From Dyadobacter sp. 50-39 (GTDB lineage: Bacteria; Bacteroidota; Bacteroidia; Cytophagales; Spirosomataceae): 64,000 nt of DNA. This document shows, piece by piece, positions 16,656 to 24,273 of the stretch. The notes below the pieces were generated by a model, which was not told the origin of the DNA, made no database searches, and saw nothing but the letters and a program-made list of their open reading frames with translations. Positions within the stretch are counted from its first letter, which is position 1, and every line of letters begins with the position of its first letter. Both the position numbers and the translations under genes were made by a program. Where the stretch lies: positions 372,001 to 436,000 of the forward strand of contig MKSR01000019.1 of assembly GCA_001898145.1 (NCBI GenBank). Reading direction: 5' to 3'.

Positions 16656-17190
16656 ATCTTTTTTCTTTGTTCAATTTTTGTTGAAGTAATGTCCTGGCCC
16701 GCGAATACTGCGACTTGGACGTTCCTTCAGAGATACCCAACATCTGAGCAATCTCATTGTGCTGGTAACCTTCAATCGCATAAAGATTGAAGATCGTCTG
16801 ACAACCCGGCGGCAATTCCCTGATCATTTCCATAAGCTGCTGAAGCTGAAAATTCCCCAATGTAAATTCCCTGTCCGACAGACCATTGTGGTGCACATCT
16901 ATGTCATCGAGCTCTTTCAGGTATTTCTGCTGCCTCAGGTGGTTCAGGGCAGTATTCACCACCACCGACCGGAGCCAGTATTCCAGCGGACTATCGGCCC
17001 TGAAAGAATCTATATTCTCATAAATCTTGATGAAAGCATCCTGCAACACATCTTCCGCATCTGCCCGGTTTTTCGTGTAACGCAGGCATATAGCGAACAA
17101 CTTACCCCCAAAAACATCATACAGTTGTTTCTGGGCGATGCGGTTGCGCTGCTTGCAGCCTTTCACCAGTTCCTGTTCGTTAAAGGTCAT
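16621..17190 (-). CDS. ECF RNA polymerase sigma factor
   Basis: 189 residues. Region 2 (YDVFGGKLFAICLRYTKNRA, DAEDVLQDAFIKIYENIDSF) and region 4 (LPPGCQTIFNLYAIEGYQHNEIAQMLGISEGTSKSQYSRARTLL, quoted in parts: the helix-turn-helix begins at HNEIAQML) are intact, while region 3 is absent as in the ECF class. It overlaps the gene for a membrane-anchored anti-sigma-like beta-barrel protein, which is the usual arrangement for envelope stress or surface signal control. The target promoters cannot be deduced. Confidence 0.93.
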   Translation of the reverse strand: MTFNEQELVKGCKQRNRIAQKQLYDVFGGKLFAICLRYTKNRADAEDVLQDAFIKIYENIDSFRADSPLEYWLRSVVVNTALNHLRQQKYLKELDDIDVHHNGLSDREFTLGNFQLQQLMEMIRELPPGCQTIFNLYAIEGYQHNEIAQMLGISEGTSKSQYSRARTLLQQKLNKEKRFDDGSVQHKQF

Positions 17191-17341
17191 CCGAAGGTTA
17201 GGGGTGCTTCGTTCGGTTGGTAAATAAATTCAGCACCTCTACCCATAAGATAGCCGATTACTGTTGCGTTATGATCCGACGCGCACTTTCGCGTTCGTCG
17301 TAAATTGTCAGACACCCTCATTATCAAATTGGTTGGAACAC

Positions 17342-17374
17342 TTTGAAAAACTATCACAAATGTTGGGTACTTTG
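17342..17374 (+). promoter_or_regulatory. Possible promoter of the muconolactone-isomerase-like gene
   Basis: TTTG (17342-17345), 21 bases, then GTACTTTG (17367-17374), resembling the Bacteroidota -33 TTTG and -7 TAnnTTTG elements. It lies 61 bases before the start codon at 17436. Weak match, no further support. Confidence 0.35.
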
Positions 17375-17435
17375 AAGCAAGGAACTATTCAGTGGCGCAT
17401 ATCCTTTAATAAGCACAACCTAAAATCTATCACCC

Positions 17436-17732
17436 ATGAGCCAATATATGGTTGAAATCCAGCTACCGGCAGTCATGTCGGAAGATTTCACAGCAAAAAT
17501 ACCTGCTCAGAGAAAAAAGATTAATGAACTGATGGAGCAAGGAAGGCTTATGTCTTATGCTTTGTCCGATGATTACTCCCGGCTCTGGTGTGTGGTAAGA
17601 GCAGAAACTGAATTTGAAGTAATGTCTCTCGTCTCGGAGTTTCCGCTGATCGATTATATGGATCCCAAAATCACCAAGCTGATGTTCAATAACGTGGTTG
17701 CATTACGCCTGCCCATGTTCTCATTGAACTGA
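17436..17732 (+). CDS. Muconolactone-isomerase-like small protein
   Basis: 98 residues, cytosolic. The ferredoxin-like pattern (MVEIQLPAVMSEDF, then KKINELMEQGRLMSYALSDD, and FPLIDYMDPKITKL) resembles the muconolactone delta-isomerase family of dimeric alpha/beta-barrel proteins, including the LPLFPYMD-like signature. No aromatic-degradation genes are near, so a catabolic role is doubtful. It is followed by a strong terminator and stands alone. Confidence 0.7.
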   Translation: MSQYMVEIQLPAVMSEDFTAKIPAQRKKINELMEQGRLMSYALSDDYSRLWCVVRAETEFEVMSLVSEFPLIDYMDPKITKLMFNNVVALRLPMFSLN

Positions 17733-17754
17733 CACCAATTTGAAACTTTTTGTG

Positions 17755-17785
17755 GCCTCGCATAGCAGTTATGCGAGGCTTTTTT
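17755..17785 (+). terminator. Rho-independent terminator
   Basis: Perfect 10-bp stem GCCTCGCATA (17755-17764) and TATGCGAGGC (17770-17779) with a five-base loop and TTTTTT tail. It ends the muconolactone-isomerase-like gene, 22 bases after its stop. Confidence 0.92.
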
Positions 17786-17793
17786 ATGAATCG

Positions 17794-18279
17794 TCAGAGC
17801 TTTTTCGTGATCAGCGCCGCGATTTTCTCCAACTCTTCCTGATCCGCTTGACTAAAATCGTCGAGTTGGTCGCTGTCCACGTCCAGGACCATTGCCACAG
17901 TGCCGTTTCTATGAAAAATCGGGACTACAATCTCTGAGCGCGATGTGGAACTGCATGCAATATGGCCGGGAAACTGTTCCACGTCGGGAACAATGATGGT
18001 CTCGGCACGCGTATAGCAGGCGCCGCAAACGCCTTTGTGAAATGGTATTCTCGTACAGGCAATTGGCCCCTGGAATGGGCCGAGAACAAGCTGCCCTTCT
18101 TTAACCATATAAAACCCTACCCAGAAGAAACCGAAAGCTTCTTTTAAAACTGCAGTTATATTCGCGAGGTTAGCCGTAAGATCGCTTTCATCAACTATAA
18201 GTGCTTCTATTTGTGGTAAAAGCGCCTGATAAATGTTCTTTCTATCCGTATCAGTTGGTATAAATAATGTCTCTGCCAT
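17794..18279 (-). CDS. Free methionine-(R)-sulfoxide reductase (GAF domain)
   Basis: 161 residues forming one GAF domain. It reduces free methionine-R-sulfoxide in the cytosol. The three conserved cysteines are seen in GPIACTRIPF (about 84), GVCGACY (about 94) and GHIACSSTSRSEIVVP (about 118), the last with the SRSEIVVPI signature of fRMsr enzymes. Length is typical. It is convergent with the gene at 17436-17732 and monocistronic. Confident family call. Confidence 0.9.
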   Translation of the reverse strand: MAETLFIPTDTDRKNIYQALLPQIEALIVDESDLTANLANITAVLKEAFGFFWVGFYMVKEGQLVLGPFQGPIACTRIPFHKGVCGACYTRAETIIVPDVEQFPGHIACSSTSRSEIVVPIFHRNGTVAMVLDVDSDQLDDFSQADQEELEKIAALITKKL

Positions 18280-18427
18280 AAATATAAAAAACTGCCCTGT
18301 TTCGGGTTAACAAAGATGTCTTTTGAATAGTTACAAATAATATCAAAATGCACTCTGATTGAACCGTTAATAGCGCGGCTTCTGTCGTATATTTGAGGTT
18401 CGATAAGTTCTTACAAGCAAACCCTTC

Positions 18428-19261
18428 ATGAGTCAACGACATATCTTGTTAATGGACGGCCCCGATCACAAGGGATTGATCTACCATGTTACCCGCATTC
18501 TTTTTGCCCACAATCAGAATATCATCAGTAACGACGAATATGTAAGTCCCTCGCGCTATTTCTTTATGCGTACGGAGTTCGAAGGTGATACCGATATTCC
18601 CGAATTGCTTAAAGCACTTCAATCCGAGCTACCGGCGGGGTTGAACCTGCGTATTAATCCCAAAAAGGACAAGGATATTGTGCTCATGGTCACCAAGGAA
18701 CATCATTGCCTGGGTGAATTGCTGATCCGATACGCATTCAATGAGCTGGATGCGACCATTTTGGCCGTGGTGAGCAATTACAATACGTTACAACCGCTTG
18801 TAAGTAAGTTTGGGATACCATTCCATTTTATTTCTCATGAAAATAAAACCCGCGAGGAACATGAGGAAGCGATACTCAGGACGCTGGATATTTACCGGCC
18901 GGATTACGTGGTACTGGCCAAATACATGCGCATTATCACGCCGCAGTTTGTCGAGCGCTTCCCTAATCGCATCGTAAATATCCACCATTCATTTCTGCCT
19001 GCATTCATCGGGGCAAACCCTTACCGGCAGGCTTATGAACGCGGCGTCAAAATCATCGGCGCGACGGCACATTTTGTAAATAACGACCTGGATGAGGGGC
19101 CAATCATCGCTCAGGATGTGAAGGAGGTCGATCACAAACTGACTGCTTCGGATATGGCTACACTGGGAAAAGATACGGAAAAGGCCGTGTTGTCGAAGGC
19201 GCTGAAACTGGTTTTTAACGATCGTGTTTTCATTCACCACAATCGCACCATTATCCTGTAA
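18428..19261 (+). CDS. purU: Formyltetrahydrofolate deformylase
   Basis: 277 residues. An N-terminal ACT domain (about 5-80, ILLMDGPDHKGLIYHVTRIL) is followed by the formyltransferase-like catalytic domain with NIHHSFLPAFIGANPYRQA, GATAHFVNNDLDEGPII and the catalytic His and Asp therein. It hydrolyses 10-formyl-THF to formate and THF, supplying formate and balancing one-carbon units. The start ATG at 18428 is the only good one. A terminator follows eight bases after the stop. Confidence 0.95.
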   Translation: MSQRHILLMDGPDHKGLIYHVTRILFAHNQNIISNDEYVSPSRYFFMRTEFEGDTDIPELLKALQSELPAGLNLRINPKKDKDIVLMVTKEHHCLGELLIRYAFNELDATILAVVSNYNTLQPLVSKFGIPFHFISHENKTREEHEEAILRTLDIYRPDYVVLAKYMRIITPQFVERFPNRIVNIHHSFLPAFIGANPYRQAYERGVKIIGATAHFVNNDLDEGPIIAQDVKEVDHKLTASDMATLGKDTEKAVLSKALKLVFNDRVFIHHNRTIIL

Positions 19262-19268
19262 AACAAAG

Positions 19269-19303
19269 AAAAAGCCCTTAGTCAGAATCACCGAGGGCTT
19301 TTT
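19269..19303. terminator. Bidirectional terminator between purU and leuA
   Basis: AAAAAGCCCT (19269-19278) pairs with AGGGCTTTTT (19294-19303). It ends purU on the plus strand and can also end the leucine genes that run towards it on the minus strand. Confidence 0.88.
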
Positions 19304-19402
19304 GCAATCTGATGGATGTTATTGAATATGTAATCTTACAAAAAATTCTTTAAAACATCAAATTCAGATTCAAGCTGTTAACTAATTCTAAGGATATTCT
19401 AA

Positions 19403-20557
19403 TTAAACTGCTTCCGCTGTCTTAACCAGTTCAACCAGATCTCCGTCGTTTACTTCCTTCTTCACATCGGCTACTTCCAGGAAGCGCGTGTAAAGCTCAT
19501 CCAATACGGGTTTTTCGAAGGAGAAGCCCAGCAATTCCAGGCGATGCTTCAATGCGTGGCGTCCGCTGCGGGCCGTCAGAACAATATCCGATTTATCCAC
19601 GCCCACATCCTGCGGGTTCATGATTTCGTAATTCAGGTTGTTTTTCAGGAAGCCGTCCTGGTGAATACCCGACGAATGCGCGAATGCATTCCGGCCCACG
19701 ATCGCCTTGTTCGCCTGCACAGGCATGCGCATCATTTTCGACACCAACTGACTGGTCGGGTAAATGTGCTGGGTATTAATGCCCGTTTCAAGGCCCAATT
19801 CCTGATGCACTTTCAATGCCATTACCACTTCTTCCAGCGATGTGTTACCGGCGCGCTCGCCGATACCATTGATCGTCACCTCCACCTGGCGTGCGCCGGC
19901 ATTGATACCCGCTATGGAGTTGGCAGTGGCCAAACCGAGGTCATTGTGGCAGTGGATGGAGATAGTAGCCTTATGGATGTTCGAAACGTGTTCGAAAATG
20001 TATTTGATTTTGTTGCCGTATTCGTCCGGCAGGCAGTATCCTGTTGTGTCAGGAATATTTACCACCGTGGCGCCAGCGCCGATCACTGCTTCTACCAGTT
20101 GTGAAAGGAAAACGAGGTCCGCACGGCCTGCATCTTCGCAATAAAACTCCACATCCTCTACTTTACTTTTAGCATATTTCGTAGCCGCAATCGCTCTTTC
20201 GATGATTTTTTCACGGGTGGTATTGAATTTATGCTGGATGTGTATGTCGGAAGAACCGATTCCTGTATGAATACGTGCCCGGTTGGCATATTGCAACGCC
20301 TCCGCTGCTGCATCAATATCGCCTTGCACGGCACGTGAAAGCGCACAAATGATCGGCTCGCGTACCGCTTTGGAGATTTCTACCACAGAACGGAAATCTC
20401 CGGGACTTGAAACCGGGAAACCGGCTTCGATAATATCTACCCCCAGTTTTTCGAGTTGTGTAGCAACCACGATTTTTTCTTCTGTGGTCAATTGGCTGCC
20501 AGGAACCTGCTCGCCGTCTCGTAAAGTAGTGTCGAAGATCTGAACTCGATTACTCAT
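19403..20557 (-). CDS. leuA: 2-isopropylmalate synthase, short form without regulatory domain
   Basis: 384 residues. It condenses acetyl-CoA and 2-oxoisovalerate, the committed step to leucine. The catalytic barrel is intact: [16 protein letters not shown] at the N-terminus, the metal motif [11 protein letters not shown] (about 205) and [18 protein letters not shown]. It stops after the linker helices and lacks the C-terminal leucine-binding domain (usual full length about 510), so feedback inhibition by that route is not expected. Control may rest on the leader attenuator directly upstream (20612-20721). It is the last gene of the leucine cluster. Confidence 0.93.
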   Translation of the reverse strand: MSNRVQIFDTTLRDGEQVPGSQLTTEEKIVVATQLEKLGVDIIEAGFPVSSPGDFRSVVEISKAVREPIICALSRAVQGDIDAAAEALQYANRARIHTGIGSSDIHIQHKFNTTREKIIERAIAATKYAKSKVEDVEFYCEDAGRADLVFLSQLVEAVIGAGATVVNIPDTTGYCLPDEYGNKIKYIFEHVSNIHKATISIHCHNDLGLATANSIAGINAGARQVEVTINGIGERAGNTSLEEVVMALKVHQELGLETGINTQHIYPTSQLVSKMMRMPVQANKAIVGRNAFAHSSGIHQDGFLKNNLNYEIMNPQDVGVDKSDIVLTARSGRHALKHRLELLGFSFEKPVLDELYTRFLEVADVKKEVNDGDLVELVKTAEAV

Positions 20558-20611
20558 TGGTGGGTATTAATTTTTTTATGGGACACGAATTTAACAATAT
20601 TTCAGGCAATA

Positions 20612-20708
20612 TAAAACCCTTTCCTTGTCACGGGAAAGGGTCTGTAACTTATCAAAACATAACCTTTCCCGCCTCACGGTAGTTGTTGGAGATTGAGAAT
20701 GAGGTTAT
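20612..20708 (-). promoter_or_regulatory. Leucine attenuator (leader RNA with alternative hairpins)
   Basis: On the minus strand four segments are visible. Segment 1 ATAACCT (20708-20702, inside the leader peptide) pairs with segment 2 AGGTTAT (20665-20659). Segment 2 CGGGAAAGG (20671-20663) pairs perfectly with segment 3 CCTTTCCCG (20639-20631) as antiterminator. Segment 3 ACCCTTTCC (20641-20633) pairs with segment 4 GGAAAGGGT (20624-20616), followed by TTTTATATT, as terminator. Ribosome stalling at the Leu codons of the leader would free segment 2 and allow leuA transcription. Confidence 0.85.
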
Positions 20709-20721
20709 CTTGTTGGCTCAT
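20674..20721 (-). CDS. leuL: Leucine leader peptide
   Basis: A 15-codon reading frame, MSQQDNLILNLQQLP, with four Leu codons (CTC, CTC, CTC, CTA) and one Ile, ending in TGA two bases before the antiterminator strand. It lies 117 bases upstream of leuA, 41 bases after a plausible promoter, and overlaps the first pairing segment of the attenuator. Size, composition and position match known amino-acid leader peptides. It acts through its translation, not as a protein. Confidence 0.82.
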   Translation of the reverse strand: MSQQDNLILNLQQLP

Positions 20722-20730
20722 ATCTTAGTT

Positions 20731-20742
20731 GCGAAATTTCGC
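20731..20742. promoter_or_regulatory. Palindrome GCGAAATTTCGC upstream of the leucine leader
   Basis: A perfect 12-base palindrome, 9 bases before the leader ATG and 19 bases after the predicted -7 element. The same palindrome, preceded by the same CA on the minus strand, lies at 35065-35076 at the identical distance from the ilv promoter. A dimeric regulator binding just after the transcription start is a reasonable guess; a short RNA stem is also possible. Confidence 0.65.
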
Positions 20743-20761
20743 TGGCTGCGATTTTCTTCTG

Positions 20762-20792
20762 CAAAGAAAGCACAAGTTTTGAATGCAACAAA
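20762..20792 (-). promoter_or_regulatory. Promoter of the leader-leuA transcript
   Basis: On the minus strand TTTG (20792-20789), 19 bases, then TTTCTTTG (20769-20762), matching the Bacteroidota -33 TTTG and -7 TAnnTTTG elements with one mismatch. Start of transcription would be near 20755, about 35 bases before the leader peptide. It lies in the gap between leuB and leuA, giving leuA its own control. Confidence 0.6.
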
Positions 20793-20819
20793 TATTGTTT
20801 GGCAAAACTTTGAAATTTT

Positions 20820-21893
20820 TTAGATTCTTTTCAAAAGCTCCTCACCGGCCTGCTGCGTGTTCAGGATCTTGTCAGCAGGAGTGGTTACATCGGCGATGTC
20901 ACGAGTCCTGAAACCATCTTTTAGCAACTTGTCAACGGCCGAAATAATCGCTTCCGATTCCTCTTTCAGGCCAAATGAAATATCGAGGAGCAATGCAGCC
21001 GAAAGCACTGATGCCAAGGGATTTGCAACGCCTTTGCCTGTAATGTCGTGCGCCGAGCCGTGGATCGGTTCGTAAACGCCCGTGCTGTCTCCGACAGACG
21101 CCGAAGCGAGCATTCCCATCGATCCGGCGATCTGGCTAGCTTCGTCCGTAAGAATATCTCCGAACAAATTGGCGGTCACCACCACGTCGAAACGCTTAGG
21201 ATCTTTGATGAGCATCATCGCCGCTGCATCGACGAATTGATGCTCCACTGTTACATCAGGATATTCAGGAGCCAACGCCTGAACTACTTCACGCCACAGA
21301 CGGCTGGTTTCAAGTACGTTTGCCTTATCCACCGAGCAGAGGCGCTTACCGCGTGTACGAGCCGCTTCAAATGCCTTGCGGGCAATGCGCTCCACTTCGT
21401 AACGGCTGTATTCGGCAATATCGAAAGCGGTATTATTGTCATTTTTGCGGCCTTTCTCTCCGAAATAAATGTCGCCTGTCAGTTCACGGAAGAAAAGAAT
21501 ATCCGAGCCTTTCAGGATTTCAGGACGAATGGAAGAAGCCCCCAGCAGCTCGTCGAACAATTTGATCGGACGAAGGTTGGCATACAAACCCAGTTCTTTG
21601 CGCATTTTCAGCAAGCCTTGCTCGGGGCGAACTTTGGCAGTCGGGTCGTTATCATATTTCGGGTGACCAACGGCGCCGAAAAGGATCGCATCGGAATTAC
21701 GCATTTTTTCCAACGTCTCGTCCGGAAGCGGGTTGCCCGTTGCTTCGATGGCCACATGGCCCATCAATGCCTCGTCGTAAGTGAACTCATGACCGAATTT
21801 CTCGGCGATTTTCACCAACACTGCCTTTCCTACCTCTGTAACTTCTTGTCCGATTCCGTCGCCCGGAACGATAAGGATATGCTTTTTCATCAA
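20820..21893 (-). CDS. leuB: 3-isopropylmalate dehydrogenase
   Basis: 357 residues, cytosolic. It oxidises and decarboxylates 3-isopropylmalate with NAD. Family motifs are LIVPGDGIGQEVTEVG at the N-terminus, RPEQGLLKMRKELGLYANLRP, the substrate-binding RELTGDIYFGEKG (about 135-150), and the C-terminal GVYEPIHGSAHDITGKGVANP with the NAD-binding loop. The start is either of two adjacent ATGs. It lies between the citramalate/isopropylmalate synthase gene and leuA, on the same strand. Confidence 0.96.
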   Translation of the reverse strand: MMKKHILIVPGDGIGQEVTEVGKAVLVKIAEKFGHEFTYDEALMGHVAIEATGNPLPDETLEKMRNSDAILFGAVGHPKYDNDPTAKVRPEQGLLKMRKELGLYANLRPIKLFDELLGASSIRPEILKGSDILFFRELTGDIYFGEKGRKNDNNTAFDIAEYSRYEVERIARKAFEAARTRGKRLCSVDKANVLETSRLWREVVQALAPEYPDVTVEHQFVDAAAMMLIKDPKRFDVVVTANLFGDILTDEASQIAGSMGMLASASVGDSTGVYEPIHGSAHDITGKGVANPLASVLSAALLLDISFGLKEESEAIISAVDKLLKDGFRTRDIADVTTPADKILNTQQAGEELLKRI

Positions 21894-21941
21894 GTGGTTT
21901 AATTGATAATCAATAAATTATAAATAAATGAATGCATTACG

Positions 21942-23510
21942 TTACGACAATGCATCAGCTAATGGTTCGGGGGTAATCTTGCTTTCGGGAACGCCGATCA
22001 GGTTGAGCATTTTCTGGGTAGCCTTGATCGCAGCGAACGTCTGGTCCGAATCCAGACCACGCGTTTTGACCTCCTTGCCATTGATTTCCCAGGTAATGAT
22101 GGTTTCACATAATGCATCGGTTTTTCCACCCGGCGGAATGCGCACGGTATAGTCCGTCAGCATCGGCAATTCGATCTCCTTCTTTGCGTAAATCTTTTTC
22201 AACGCATTCATAAATGCATCGTACTGGCCGTCGCCCTGCGCATTTTCTTCAAAAACCTCTTCGCCGAAGCAGATTTGCAACGTCGCGGAGGGTTTCAGGT
22301 TTTTGGAATGCGTCAGTACATAGTTCGTAATCACCACCTTTTCCTCAACCGCATTGCTGTCGAGAATGTCGGAGATAATGTAGGGCAGATCCTCCGGCGT
22401 CACCACTTCCTTCTTGTCGCCGAGCTCGATAATGCGCTGCGTTACCTTCTTCAAATCCGCGTCCGAAAGCGAAATGCCGAGGTCACGCAGGTTGTTTTCA
22501 ATGTTCGCCTTTCCGGAAGTTTTACCCAATGCATACAAGCGCTGACGACCGAAACGCTCCGGCATCAGTTTGCTGAAATATAGGTTGTTTTTCTTGTCTC
22601 CATCTGCGTGAATACCAGCCGTTTGCGTAAAAACGCTTTCTCCTACAATAGGTTTATTGGCAGGAATGCGTATACCCGAAAACGTCTCCACCAGCTTGCT
22701 GATCGAGTACAGCGACTTCTCATTGACCGCCGTGGTGCATTCCGGCATCAGGTCGTTGATCACCGCGATCGTACTCGCGAGCGGCGCATTACCCGTGCGC
22801 TCTCCCATGCCGTTCACGGTCAGGTGCAGGCCCTGGACGCCCGCACGAAGCGCTTCCATCGCGTTTGCCACGCCCAGGTCATAATCATTATGGCCGTGGA
22901 ATTCGAAATGTTGGTTCGGATACCGTTCTACGATTTCCTTAATGAATGTGTAGGATTCAAATGGCGTCAAAATGCCCAATGTGTCAGGTAGCAAAATGCG
23001 CTTAACCGGCAAAGTGCTCAGAAAATCAAGCGATTGGAAAACATATTCTTTCGAATTCCGCATCCCATTGCTCCAATCTTCCAGATACACGTTGCATTGA
23101 ATGCCTTTCGTTTCAGCGAGCTCGACTACATTGCGAATGTCCTCAAAATGCGCCTCCGGCGATTTTTTGAGCTGGTGGGTCAAATGGTTCAGCGACCCTT
23201 TGGTGAGGAGGTTCATCACCTTCGCGCCGGCCTGCACCATCCAATTAATGGACGCATCGCCGTCGACGAACGTGAGTACTTCTATTTTATCCAGAAAACC
23301 ATTCGCACCCGCCCAATCCGTGATTTTCTTAACCGCCTGAAATTCACCTTCCGACACGCGTGCCGAGGCTACTTCAATGCGGTCGACCTTCACTTCCTGC
23401 AACAGGATCTGGGCGATGGTCAGTTTTTCTGATGCGGAAAACGACACCCCGCTGGTTTGTTCACCATCGCGGAGTGTCGTGTCCATTATTTCTATGTAGC
23501 GACTACTCAT
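21942..23510 (-). CDS. Citramalate/2-isopropylmalate synthase with LeuA regulatory domain
   Basis: 522 residues. An HMGL-like barrel ([20 protein letters not shown], then EFHGHNDYDLGVANAMEAL and VNGMGERTGNAPL) is followed by linker helices and a C-terminal LeuA dimer-type regulatory domain (about 385-510, with YTVRIPPGGKTDALCETI). The sequence differs clearly from the LeuA at 19403-20557 and resembles CimA-type enzymes ([31 protein letters not shown]), which make citramalate from pyruvate and acetyl-CoA for isoleucine. An alternative is a second isopropylmalate synthase. With ilvA also present, two routes to 2-oxobutyrate would exist. Confidence 0.82.
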   Translation of the reverse strand: MSSRYIEIMDTTLRDGEQTSGVSFSASEKLTIAQILLQEVKVDRIEVASARVSEGEFQAVKKITDWAGANGFLDKIEVLTFVDGDASINWMVQAGAKVMNLLTKGSLNHLTHQLKKSPEAHFEDIRNVVELAETKGIQCNVYLEDWSNGMRNSKEYVFQSLDFLSTLPVKRILLPDTLGILTPFESYTFIKEIVERYPNQHFEFHGHNDYDLGVANAMEALRAGVQGLHLTVNGMGERTGNAPLASTIAVINDLMPECTTAVNEKSLYSISKLVETFSGIRIPANKPIVGESVFTQTAGIHADGDKKNNLYFSKLMPERFGRQRLYALGKTSGKANIENNLRDLGISLSDADLKKVTQRIIELGDKKEVVTPEDLPYIISDILDSNAVEEKVVITNYVLTHSKNLKPSATLQICFGEEVFEENAQGDGQYDAFMNALKKIYAKKEIELPMLTDYTVRIPPGGKTDALCETIITWEINGKEVKTRGLDSDQTFAAIKATQKMLNLIGVPESKITPEPLADALS

Positions 23511-23511
23511 A

Positions 23512-23615
23512 TGCGGCTGTCGACTATCGGCCGTCGGCCGTCGGCTGTCGTACTTCGGCTATCACAAAAGTCTGATAATCGAAAGCCGACAGCCGATAGC
23601 CGATAGCCGATGGCC
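23512..23615. repeat. Paired heptad arrays B and C between leuD and the synthase gene
   Basis: Two arrays of the degenerate heptamer GCCGAYN in opposite orientation. On the plus strand 23513-23550 reads as the reverse form (CGGCTGT, CGGCCGT and relatives), and 23585-23615 as GCCGACA, GCCGATA, GCCGATA, GCCGATG, GCCG. The 34-base spacer holds no gene. The pair can fold into a long imperfect hairpin. Layout matches the arrays D and E that bracket the four-helix-bundle gene. Confidence 0.72.
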
Positions 23616-23616
23616 G

Positions 23617-24213
23617 TTAAAATATTCTTTCTGCTTCAAATTCCTTGATCTCTCCCTTCATAGCTTGCAGATAATCGATATCATCGAAGCCGTTCATCAG
23701 GTTATGTTTTTTATAACCGTTGATGTCGAAAGATTCGCTTTCGCCGGTTGCAAGGATCGTGATTTTCTGCTCAGGCAGGTTCACTTCCAGTTCCGCATTA
23801 GGATCAGCCTCGATCGCTTCGAAGATTTTATTCAAAAACTCAGCGCTCACCTGCACCGGCAAAATGCCGATGTTCAAGGAGTTACCTTTGAAAATATCTG
23901 CAAAGAAGCTGGAAACAACGCAACGGAACCCGTAGTCGTAGATCGCCCACGCAGCGTGCTCGCGGCTGGAACCGCTACCAAAGTTGTGGCCTCCCACAAG
24001 GATTTTGCCGGAGTAAATCGGATTGTTCAGTACGAAATCCTGCTTCGGGGTGTCGTCGCCATTATAGCGCCAGTCGCGGAAGAGGTTGTCGCCAAATCCT
24101 TCGCGTTTGGTCGCTTTCAGGAAGCGCGCAGGGATGATCTGGTCGGTATCGACGTTTTCGATCGGCAAAGGCACTGCCGAGCTTTTCAGTATGGTGAATT
24201 TATCGTAAGCCAT
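23617..24213 (-). CDS. leuD: 3-isopropylmalate dehydratase small subunit
   Basis: 198 residues. Together with LeuC it isomerises 2-isopropylmalate to 3-isopropylmalate. Motifs: [20 protein letters not shown] near the N-terminus, [13 protein letters not shown] (about 80-92) and [15 protein letters not shown]. Length is typical for the bacterial small subunit. Its usual immediate neighbour, leuC, is separated from it by a four-helix-bundle gene and repeat arrays. Confidence 0.95.
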   Translation of the reverse strand: MAYDKFTILKSSAVPLPIENVDTDQIIPARFLKATKREGFGDNLFRDWRYNGDDTPKQDFVLNNPIYSGKILVGGHNFGSGSSREHAAWAIYDYGFRCVVSSFFADIFKGNSLNIGILPVQVSAEFLNKIFEAIEADPNAELEVNLPEQKITILATGESESFDINGYKKHNLMNGFDDIDYLQAMKGEIKEFEAERIF

Positions 24214-24222
24214 TGTTTTTAT

Positions 24223-24256
24223 TGGCTGTCGGCTTTCGGCTGTTGGCTGTCGGCTT
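24223..24256. repeat. GCCGAYN heptad array, copy D
   Basis: Reverse-oriented heptads on the plus strand (on the minus strand GCCGACA, GCCAACA, GCCGAAA, GCCGACA, GCC). It fills the space between the stop of the four-helix-bundle gene (18 bases away) and the leuD start (10 bases away), and is the inverse of array E on the other side of the gene. Confidence 0.72.
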
Positions 24257-24273
24257 TTCGCCTAGCCTTTTCC

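Noticed and set aside
17191-17435. tRNA or small RNA gene between the sigma factor and the next gene
   Set aside because: No cloverleaf or terminator-bounded stem was seen; only a weak promoter match for the following gene.
21048-21902. A 284-residue open frame antisense to leuB
   Set aside because: It lies wholly opposite a clear leuB, has no recognisable domain and a composition expected from a GC-rich shadow frame. Similar long antisense frames at 48835-49704, 55506-56414 and 59589-60641 were dropped for the same reason.
23512-23615. CRISPR array
   Set aside because: The repeats are contiguous 7-base degenerate units without regular spacers, and no cas gene is present.
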